A stretch of 22,500 bases of DNA from Botryococcus braunii (Eukaryota; Chlorophyta; Trebouxiophyceae), in contig MVGU01001594.1 in assembly GCA_002005505.1 (NCBI GenBank), forward strand, positions 2,501-25,000. The letters run 5' to 3'. The notes beneath the pieces were generated by a model that worked only from the letters and a program-made list of their open reading frames with translations, ran no database searches and was not told where the DNA came from. This document shows, one piece after another, positions 10,801-17,041 of this stretch. The position numbers were made by a program, and so were the translations under genes. Every line of letters starts with the position of its first letter. Position 1 is the stretch's first letter.

Positions 10801-13800
10801 CCCGCCCCCGGCCCAGAGCAAGTACCCGCCGCCATCCGAGAGCAAGCACCCGCCGCCATCCGAGAGCAAGTACCCGCCGCCATCCGAGAGCAAGTACCCA
10901 CCCCCGGCCGAGAGCAAGTACCCGCCCCCGGCCGAGAGCAAGTACCCGCCGCCATCCGAGAGCAAGTACCCGCCCCCGGCAGAGAGCAAGTACCCGCCCC
11001 CGGCCGAGAGCAAGTACCCGCCCCCGGCCGAGAGCAAGTACCCGCCGCCATCCGAGAGCAAGTACCCGCCCCCGGCAGAGAGCAAGTACCCGCCCCCGGC
11101 CGAGAGCAAGTACCCGCCCCCGGCCGAGAGCAAGTACCCGCCCCCGGCCGAGAGCAAGTACCCGCCGCCATCCCAGAGCAAGTACCCGCCCCCATCCGAG
11201 AGCAAGTACCCGCCCCCGGCCGAGAGCAAGTACCCGCCGCCATCCGAGAGCAAGTACCCGCCACCATCCCAGAGCAAGTACCCGCCCCCAGCCGAGAGCA
11301 AGTACCCGCCGCCATCCCAGAGCAAGTACCCGCCCCCGGCCGAGAGCAAGTACCCGCCGCCATCCCAGAGCAAGTACCCTCCCCCAGCCGAGAGCAAGTA
11401 CCCGCCCCCGGCCGAGAGCAAGTACCCGCCGCCATCCGAGAGCAAGTACCCGCCACCATCCCAGAGCAAGTACCCGCCCCCAGCCGAGAGCAAGTACCCG
11501 CCGCCATCCCAGAGCAAGTACCCGCCCCTGGCCGAGAGCAAGTACCCGCCGCCATTTGAGAGCAAGTACCCGCCCCCAGCCCAGAGCAAGTACCCGCCGC
11601 CATCCGAGAGCAAGCACCCGCCGCCATCCGAGAGCAAGTACCCGCCGCCATCCGAGAGCAAGTACCCACCCCCGGCCGAGAGCAAGTACCCGCCCCCGGC
11701 CGCGAGCAAGTACCCGCCGCCATCCGAGAGCAAGTACCCGCCCCCGGCAGAGAGCAAGTACCCGCCCCCGGCCGAGAGCAAGTACCCGCCCCCGGCCGAG
11801 AGCAAGTACCCGCCCCCGGCCGAGAGCAAGTACCCGCCGCCATCCCAGAGCAAGTACCCGCCCCCATCCGAGAGCAAGTACCCGCCCCCGGCCGAGAGCA
11901 AGTACCCGCCGCCATCCGAGAGCAAGTACCCGCCACCATCCCAGAGCAAGTACCCGCCCCCAGCCGAGAGCAAGTACCCGCCGCCATCCCAGAGCAAGTA
12001 CCCGCCCCCGGCCGAGAGCAAGTACCCGCCGCCATCCCAGAGCAAGTACCCTCCCCCAGCCGAGAGCAAGTACCCGCCCCCGGCCGAGAGCAAGTACCCG
12101 CCGCCATCCGAGAGCAAGTACCCGCCACCATCCCAGAGCAAGTACCCGCCCCCAGCCGAGAGCAAGTACCCGCCGCCATCCCAGAGCAAGTACCCGCCCC
12201 CGGCCGAGAGCAAGTACCCGCCGCCATCCGAGAGCAAGTACCCACCCCCGGCCGAGAGCAAGTACCCGCCCCCGGCCGAGAGCAAGTACCCGCCGCCATC
12301 CGAGAGCAAGTACCCGCCCCCGGCAGAGAGCAAGTACCCGCCCCCGGCCGAGAGCAAGTACCCGCCCCCGGCCGAGAGCAAGTACCCGCCGCCATCCCAG
12401 AGCAAGTACCCGCCCCCATCCGAGAGCAAGTACCCGCCCCCGGCCGAGAGCAAGTACCCGCCGCCATCCGAGAGCAAGTACCCGCCACCATCCCAGAGCA
12501 AGTACCCGCCCCCAGCCGAGAGCAAGTACCCGCCGCCATCCCAGAGCAAGTACCCGCCCCCGGCCGAGAGCAAGTACCCGCCGCCATCCCAGAGCAAGTA
12601 CCCTCCCCCAGCCGAGAGCAAGTACCCGCCCCCGGCCGAGAGCAAGTACCCGCCGCCATCCGAGAGCAAGTACCCGCCACCATCCCAGAGCAAGTACCCG
12701 CCCCCAGCCGAGAGCAAGTACCCGCCGCCATCCCAGAGCAAGTACCCGCCCCCGGCCGAGAGCAAGTACCCGCCGCCATCCGAGAGCAAGTACCCACCCC
12801 CGGCGGAGAGCAAGTACCCGCCCCCGGCCGAGAGCAAGTACCCGCCGCCATCCGAGAGCAAGTACCCGCCCCCGGCAGAGAGCAAGTACCCGCCCCCGGC
12901 CGAGAGCAAGTACCCGCCCCCGGCCGAGAGCAAGTACCCGCCCCGGCCGAGAGCAAGTACCCGCCGCCATCCCAGAGCAAGTACCCGCCCCCATCCGAGA
13001 GCAAGTACCCGCCCCCGGCCGAGAGCAAGTACCCGCCGCCATCCGAGAGCAAGTACCCGCCACCATCCCAGAGCAAGTACCCGCCCCCAGCCGAGAGCAA
13101 GTACCCGCCGCCATCCCAGAGCAAGTACCCGCCCCCGGCCGAGAGCAAGTACCCGCCGCCATCCCAGAGCAAGTACCCTCCCCCAGCCGAGAGCAAGTAC
13201 CCGCCCCCGGCCGAGAGCAAGTACCCGCCCCCGGCCCAGACCAAGTACCCGCCACCATCCCTGAGCAAGTACCCGCCGCCATCGCAGAGCATGTACCCGC
13301 CTCCCGGCGCGAGCCAGACTCCCCCTTTAATTTACCAATCGCCTCCATCTCCTCGTCCCAGCGAGAGCAAGGCTCCCCCACTAGTATACCAGTCGCCACC
13401 TTCCCCACGTCCCAGCGAGAGCAAGTCTCCGCCAGTCTACCAATCTCCACCCACGTCACCCAAGTCACCCAAGTCACCGCGGAGCCCCAAGTCGCCCGTC
13501 TACAAGAAGTCGCCCCCGATATATCAGTCTCCTCCCTGGCGCAAGAGCCCGTCCCCGGTTTATCAGTCTCCTCCCTGGCGCAAGAGCCCATCTCCCGTAT
13601 ATCAGTCTCCTCCCTGGCGCAAGACCCCGTCTCCGGTGTATGAGCAGTCGCCTCCTCGTCGGAATGATGCGCCTTCTCCTGTGTATCACCAGACTCCCCC
13701 CGGCAACGCCCCTGTGTTTGACAGATCGCCCGAAGGGTGGCGGCCGGACTCTCCGCCCTCTTGGAACACTCCAGCAGACGACAGGTCGCGGCGGCCGGAT

Positions 13801-13896
13801 TCTCCACCCATATGGAACACACCAACAGATGACAAATCGCGTGCTCCCCCTCGCCAGGAAAACAATCCTTCAGGCCAGGATAAAGAGAAGCCTTGG
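1822..13896 (+). CDS. Giant octapeptide-repeat extensin-like glycoprotein, array exon
   Basis: This very large exon of a probable secreted, hydroxyproline-rich, wall or matrix glycoprotein reads TQYPPPAESKYPPP at its start, then about 478 tandem copies of S-K-Y-P-P-P-(A/S)-(E/Q). From 13295 it becomes a non-array extensin-like tail with YQSPP, SPRPSESK, KSPKSPRSP, three YQSPPWRKSPSPV-type units and two RPDSPP-WNTP-DD-SR units. In known extensins, runs of prolines are hydroxylated and arabinosylated, and tyrosines can cross-link; that role is inferred here. About 43 units are off the 24-bp length, so the S-K-Y frame jumps repeatedly. It is frame 1 at both ends, and continuous stretches include 7274-8138, 8161-9361 and 10439-12935. 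Counting lost bases back gives about 4,035 codons. The 3' end is placed at a phase-0 donor (TGG|GTGCGG). The alternative is the TAG at 13906-13908. A pseudogene is possible, but I see no stop in the S-K-Y frame. Confidence 0.6.
2260..4141 (+). other. Indel-rich segment of the array
   Basis: About 32 of the roughly 80 units here are not 24 bp long. Most lost one or two C's, but there are also expansions, such as a run of about 20 C's around 2904-2922, and fused units near 2760-3040. The S-K-Y frame changes many times, yet it is frame 1 at 2260, 2329, 3040-3112, 3247-3460 and again at 4141. The rest of the array, 9.1 kb, has only 11 such events. Sequencing or consensus error in C homopolymers explains this best. 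Genuine decay of the 5' part is the alternative. Confidence 0.75.
8451..9840 (+). repeat. Higher-order repeat, period about 936 bp (39 units)
   Basis: The variant string that begins with the rare CCCTCCCCCAGCC unit at 8451 recurs at 9386. The offset is 935 bp, that is 39 units less one deleted A near 9377. About 430 bp of unit order matches, including the uncommon GGCCCAGAG unit followed by a CATCTGAG unit. Shared order of rare variants shows that a multi-unit block was duplicated, not that single units arose independently. Confidence 0.75.
10609..12144 (+). repeat. Higher-order repeat, period 768 bp (32 units)
   Basis: Rare markers recur at exactly 768 bp: CCCTCCCCCAGCC at 10609 and 11377, CCATTTGAG at about 10785 and 11553, and AGCAAGCACC at 10841 and 11609. 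The same marker unit also appears at 9386 and 10154 (768 bp apart), then at 12049 (672 bp), 12601 (552 bp) and 13176 (575 bp, including a 1-bp loss). Related blocks of 32, 28, 23 and 24 units therefore follow one another, like a satellite higher-order repeat but inside coding sequence. Confidence 0.8.
13522..13638 (+). repeat. Three 39-bp extensin-like repeat units
   Basis: Three consecutive 39-bp units start at 13522, 13561 and 13600. Each encodes a 13-residue peptide of the form YQSPPWRK(S/T)PSPV. They lie in frame with the end of the octapeptide array and keep its Y, K and P character, but they use a different spacing and add tryptophan and arginine. They mark the start of the non-array C-terminal part of the exon. 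Confidence 0.85.
13741..13842 (+). repeat. Two 51-bp coding repeats (RPDSPP-WNTP-DD)
   Basis: Two tandem 17-codon units, at 13741-13791 and 13792-13842, encode RPDSPP(S/I)WNTP(A/T)DD(R/K)SR. Several differences fall in third codon positions (GAC/GAT, CCG/CCA, CGG/CGT). This pattern suits a translated, conserved sequence. Confidence 0.8.
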
Positions 13897-13920
13897 GTGC
13901 GGCCCTAGCCTTAGTTCCCC

Positions 13921-13926
13921 AATAAA
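13921..13926 (+). terminator. AATAAA, possible polyadenylation signal
   Basis: A canonical AATAAA hexamer lies 12 bp after the TAG that closes the array exon frame. It could end a short isoform that reads through the putative donor at 13896. It sits unusually close to the stop, and the downstream phase-compatible exons argue that it is not the only end of the gene. Confidence 0.35.
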
Positions 13927-14597
13927 TCGAAAACATTCAAAAACAAACACAAGCCCAATGTCATATAATTCGTCGCTCTGTCATTTCTTTCTTTCCAATA
14001 TTCCCCCCCCCCCCTTTTTCCAAGCAAAATCCCCTCCCCCCCCTCCTTCATCTTCCTTGCCTACTCCCCCTCTCTCATTTTTGGAACGGCCATTCCATGG
14101 AAAGTTTTTTTTTGGGAGGGGGGGGGGAGGATTTTCCTGGAACATTTTGATGCGTGTTTCTGGGGGGGTCGAATTTGAAGACTGCGGGCCTTGCTGCAGT
14201 CATTGCTGCTGCGTTGGTAGCAAGAATAGGAAGGTCATTGAGATCAACAACTGCTGAAACGGCAGCAGCAAACACTGCTGCAGGTTGACTTGTGCTTATG
14301 CTGCACATACTAGGAACACCGCAAGCCTTAAAAATTTAAGATTGCGTTATGGTAGATGATGCTTCTGCCAGGTGAGTGTTTATCATGCAACAATGGATAA
14401 TATGCTGGGGCAAGGGCTGGTTCCCGGACGTCCTGGTGTTTACAGTCAAACGTCCATGTGCCTTGTTGGCGAAGTTTTTGATGTCCTATGCAAGCATGTC
14501 TTTGTAAAGCCGAAACTGAGGGCCACTTCACCTTGCTGCATCTTGAGCCTGTCCCTAAGGTCAGAGCAATGGAACTTTTAGTGGAATTCACGTAGCT

Positions 14598-14673
14598 GCT
14601 TGTGCAACCCATTTTATCGTGTATTTCACTTTATTGCTTGTGCAATCGATTTTATTGTGAATTTAACTCAATT
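14598..14673 (+). repeat. Two-copy 38-bp tandem repeat before an acceptor
   Basis: Two diverged 38-bp copies (14598-14635 and 14636-14673), each starting GCTTGTGCAA and containing ATTTTAT-GTG, are followed by a partial third copy (GCTTGTGCTGG) that leads into the splice acceptor at 14698. It is probably intronic. Confidence 0.65.
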
Positions 14674-14698
14674 GCTTGTGCTGGATTGCACGGTGCAG

Positions 14699-14806
14699 GA
14701 GAAGGTGTCTCCACCACTAGCGCCTGAAGATACAAAGCCTCAAGGACAGGGCCAGCAGGAGGATTCACTATCGCGCAAGAATGACGAGCCCCAGGACAGT
14801 ACCCAG
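14699..14806 (+). CDS. Probable downstream exon of the glycoprotein gene (36 codons)
   Basis: The exon is bounded by GGTGCAG on the left and CAG|GTCTGC on the right, phase 0 at both ends. It encodes a hydrophilic P/Q/E/D-rich stretch starting EKVSPPLAPEDTKPQ and ending NDEPQDSTQ. It contains no known domain. The next exon has the same layout (SPP-APE-(D/E)-T ... N-(D/G) ... TQ/PQ), so the two look like products of exon duplication. The frame continues open past the donor to a TAA at 14852-14854, so an intron-retained end is possible. A GTAAGC at 14851 would be a stronger donor by sequence but gives a phase that does not fit the next exon. Confidence 0.5.
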
Positions 14807-15146
14807 GTCTGCACAGTTCCCCACGTGTTTTACTCGAAAGTTCCTAGTTTGTAAGCAATGGCGCGTGCGCTCGCGTGTGAGCGTCTGCGAGTGCACGTGC
14901 GCGTGTGTGCGTGTGCGTGTGTATTCGTTCTTTGCCTTATATAAACCTCCGCTAAGTGTCCTTCTTCAAAACTGGTAAGGGTCCTTATAAGCTTTGGAAA
15001 CCATTGCTAAGAATGTCTGGGTATGAAGCAAGTCAATGGACGGCGAATTTTTACTCCTAAAGCACTGGGAAAGAGTTTCAATTCGCTTGCTGACCAGTGT
15101 CAGTGCTTAAAACTCCCCATGAGACTGGGTGGCTTTGGTGCTGCAG
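14807..15146 (+). other. Probable short intron
   Basis: It runs from GTCTGC to GCTGCAG, 340 bp. It contains a TG/CG-alternating stretch around 14874-14925 and a TATATAAA string at 14938-14945 that I do not take as a promoter. The first 45 bases resemble those just after the next exon, so the duplicated segment includes intron sequence. Confidence 0.45.
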
Positions 15147-15242
15147 CAGTCGCCATCCCCACCACCACCAGCGCCTGAAGAAACAAATTCTCCAAGTCAG
15201 GACCCAGAGCAGGGCAAGGACAATGGCACGCCGACTCCCCAG
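15147..15242 (+). CDS. Probable downstream exon, duplicate of the preceding one (32 codons)
   Basis: The exon is bounded by GCTGCAG (acceptor at 15146, or 15149 with one codon fewer) and CCCCAG|GTCCGT, phase 0 at both ends. It encodes QSPSPPPPAPEETNSP through GKDNGTPTPQ. It is proline-rich at its start and acidic/polar afterwards, with no recognised domain. It aligns with the 14699-14806 exon at the protein level and keeps the proline-rich character of the upstream tail. The open frame continues through the donor to a TAA at about 15303-15305. Confidence 0.5.
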
Positions 15243-15299
15243 GTCCGTGCAGTTCCCTATCTCTTCCACGAAGATGCTCCTAGCTTTGACCAGCAGCTT

Positions 15300-15347
15300 A
15301 TTTAATAATTATATTGAAAAGATATTTAATAAGTGTGTTGAAAAGAT
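15300..15347 (+). repeat. 24-bp AT-rich tandem duplication
   Basis: Two 24-bp copies, each starting ATTTAATAA and ending TTGAAAAGAT, lie head to tail with three mismatches. The 24-bp length equals that of the coding array unit, but the sequence is unrelated. Confidence 0.75.
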
Positions 15348-16200
15348 GCTACTCAGGTGCCTGCCCCCCTCCTCCCGTGCAGTCAGAGGCTAGATATTCG
15401 AATGTGGCATAACCTTCCCTCTCCCCCCCCCCCCCCAACTTTTTTTTTTCCCGGTGAGACAGGATAAAATAAACAAACACTTGATAAGAATAACGGGCAT
15501 GATGATCAGGGTTATTAGTTCCCTGAAGTACACCACTAATGTACAGAGTACTGTGAACACACACAGACTCCTGTGCACATACATACGCTGTGGGTCTGCA
15601 GTCGGACAACATCTGTATCCGACTGTGCAACAGAATAAAACATCTGAGACAGGGCATTCTATAACACCACGCACCCCCAGCTGTATATTGCAGCATACTC
15701 TGCTTTGTTTCTGATCCCACCTGTTCCTCTTGCCAACCATCTCGGTCTATGAGGTTTTTTCTCTTCTGCCTCTTCAGAAAAGGAGCTAGAGAATTGTAAC
15801 TCTTTGTCTCCCTACCTTTGTCGCCCTGTAAAGGGGTGGAGGGTGACAAAAGCCTCTTCATTGTTCAACCATCTTCATCTCCCCAACCTACTCGTCCTTT
15901 AAAGTGGGAGACAAGAACCTCCCATTTTTCCTCAATCCCACTTCCTCCAATCCTGCCCTGTCATTTCCGCCACCTTCCCACGCCATCTCCAACGAGTTTT
16001 CCTCTCTATTCTCTATTCTCTCCCCTCCCCCCCCCCCACAATCCCTCTTCCCTCTCCCAGTCCCATATGTGTGTGGGAGTATGCTTGCCGCCTTTTGGAG
16101 CTTTACCTGACACTCCGGCTGGCAGGTCTGGGTTCCATTACATGAAAAGGCATGCTGGCGGTCTGCAAATGAATCAAAAAATGTGCAGGCGGTCCCAGTC

Positions 16201-16281
16201 CCTAGGGGACCCTAAATCCCGTAGGCACTCCTAGGCGGTGCCTAGGGGACCCTGAATCCTGTAGGCACTTGCTAGGCTGTG
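16201..16281 (+). repeat. 40/41-bp tandem duplication in the last intron
   Basis: The copies at 16201-16240 and 16241-16281 both begin CCTAGGGGACCCT and contain GTAGGCACT and CTAGGC. A few substitutions and one 1-bp length change separate them. Confidence 0.8.
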
Positions 16282-16368
16282 CCTGCATACCTTTTGATGA
16301 TTCCAAGCCACAAAAGGCATCAAAAGCATGGCTTGTTGTCGTCATAACCTTCTCCTGTCGATGGGCAG

Positions 16369-16830
16369 GCCGCGCGCAAACCAGAGGAGACGCCCACGCC
16401 CACGCCCACGCCTGGCCCTCAGGATAGCCCCGGCCGAGTTGAGCGCCCCGACACTGTGCCACAGGACAACTCCGGCCAGGGCCAAGAGAGGCAGCAGCAA
16501 CAACCTGAGCAGCCTCAGCAGCCGCAGGACCAGCTGCAGCCGCAGCAGCCGGAACAACAGCCGCAACAGCAGGAGGTTACGCAGCTGTCGTCTCAGCCAA
16601 CAGAGCAGTTTCAGGACACGGTGGAGTCAACTGAACCGGCTCAAGAGCAGCCTATGCAGCAGACGTTTGAGCAGCAGCCGACCCTTGAGCAGCAGCCCAA
16701 TCCACAGCAGTCATCAAACCCGTCAGAACTGCTCGACCAAGGTTCTGCGCGCCGCCTGCTGCAACGGCGATCATTGCTGCACTCAGGCTGGTTCCGCCAT
16801 TGGTTTGGTCAGGCAGCCTCTGCAGCCTGA
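16369..16830 (+). CDS. Terminal exon: P/Q-rich segment with basic aromatic C-terminus
   Basis: This phase-0 exon of 153 codons plus TGA opens after GATGGGCAG. It encodes, in order, AARKPEETPTPTPTPGPQ, a spacer (VERPDTVPQDNSGQGQER), about 80 glutamine/proline-rich residues built on QPEQPQQP- and EQQPTLEQQP-like motifs from mixed CAG/CAA codons, and a distinct tail NPSELLDQGSARRLLQRR then SLLHSGWFRHWFGQAASAA. The PEET and NSGQGQ pieces echo the two preceding exons and the end of the array exon (ENNPSGQDKEKPW), which supports one gene. The tail is basic and aromatic and unlike the rest. It may be a binding or sorting element, but I recognise no family. Interruption of the glutamines by P, E and T and use of both codons favour real coding over a CAG microsatellite. 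Confidence 0.6.
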   Translation, partial: AARKPEETPTPTPTPGPQDSPGRVERPDTVPQDNSGQGQERQQQQPEQPQQPQDQLQPQQPEQQPQQQEVTQLSSQPTEQFQDTVESTEPAQEQPMQQTFEQQPTLEQQPNPQQSSNPSELLDQGSARRLLQRRSLLHSGWFRHWFGQAASAA

Positions 16831-16997
16831 GTGGACCGGACTCTCGCATGATGCCTCATGTATGCCTGCTCTTCCCTCCCCTTCTGCCTCCTTTGCGCTG
16901 CCTTTGTGCTTCCTGTTCTTGCCATCATGGCGGGCCTGTTTTCCTGTAATCCCTACATTAGCCCCCCCCCCCGCCCCCCCCCCGGCCCCCCCCCCCC

Positions 16998-17038
<41 letters not shown>
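16831..17038 (+). other. Possible 3' UTR with TGTAA and a C-rich/A40 tract
   Basis: After the TGA, about 130 bp of pyrimidine-rich sequence leads to TGTAA at 16945-16949, then a C-rich run at 16962-16998, then 40 consecutive A's at 16999-17038. TGTAA is the usual polyadenylation signal in chlorophyte green algae, but a single pentamer is weak evidence. No AATAAA is seen between 16831 and 17038. The A40 run is genomic here, so it is either a retroposed tail or a simple-sequence expansion. Confidence 0.3.

Positions 17039-17041
<3 letters not shown>

Larger units (their letters stand above)
1825..13294 (+). repeat. 24-bp coding tandem array, about 478 units
   Basis: The consensus unit is GAGAGCAAGTAC followed by CCGCCCCCGGCC or CCGCCGCCATCC, so each unit encodes E-S-K-Y-P-P-P then A or S. 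Variation sits at few positions: GCC versus TCC (A/S), GAG versus CAG (E/Q), AGC versus ACC (S/T), AAG versus AAA, and wobble bases in the proline codons. Variants are regional. The ETKY type clusters at about 1.9-3.9 kb, the GSKY type near 4.5 and 5.35 kb, TCT-GAG types at about 7.9-9.0 kb, and the SQSKY type dominates after about 8.1 kb. The array is far richer in G+C than its flanks. Confidence 0.95.
13897..14698 (+). other. Probable intron (or 3' UTR plus spacer)
   Basis: If the GT at 13897 is used, this is an 802-bp intron ending in GGTGCAG at 14698. It contains C-rich runs at about 14005-14050, a T-run/G-run pair at about 14106-14129, a CTG/CAG-rich stretch at about 14190-14285, and a two-copy 38-bp repeat just before the acceptor. 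If the TAG at 13906 is used instead, the first part is a 3' UTR with a polyadenylation signal. Confidence 0.45.
15243..16368 (+). other. Probable intron, 1.1 kb
   Basis: It runs from GTCCGT to GATGGGCAG. Inside I see a 24-bp tandem duplication (15300-15347), poly-C followed by poly-T at 15423-15450, pyrimidine-rich sequence from about 15860 to 16060, and a 40-bp tandem duplication at 16201-16281. I found no further phase-0 exon with good borders. Confidence 0.4.

Noticed and set aside
4321..12933. Very long - strand frames (up to 2,870 codons) of GGGYLLS, GAGTCSR and GRVLALG repeats
   Set aside because: They are the complement of the 24-bp unit, which lacks stops in all frames. They switch repeat type at each indel, lack unique flanking sequence, and do not connect to a non-repeat domain as the + strand S-K-Y frame does at 13295.
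1825..13294. CRISPR array
   Set aside because: The repeat is a contiguous 24-bp unit with no unique spacers, and it is protein-coding.
10788..13643. + strand RASTRPRP/RASTRRHP frame of 951 codons
   Set aside because: It is the array read one base off. After the 1-bp loss near 12945 it changes to EQVPAP, and it reaches the unique tail in the wrong frame.
14075..14308. - strand Ala-rich 77-codon frame
   Set aside because: It lies over a CTG/CAG-rich stretch of the probable intron, and its lower part reads through G- and T-runs. It looks like low-complexity composition.
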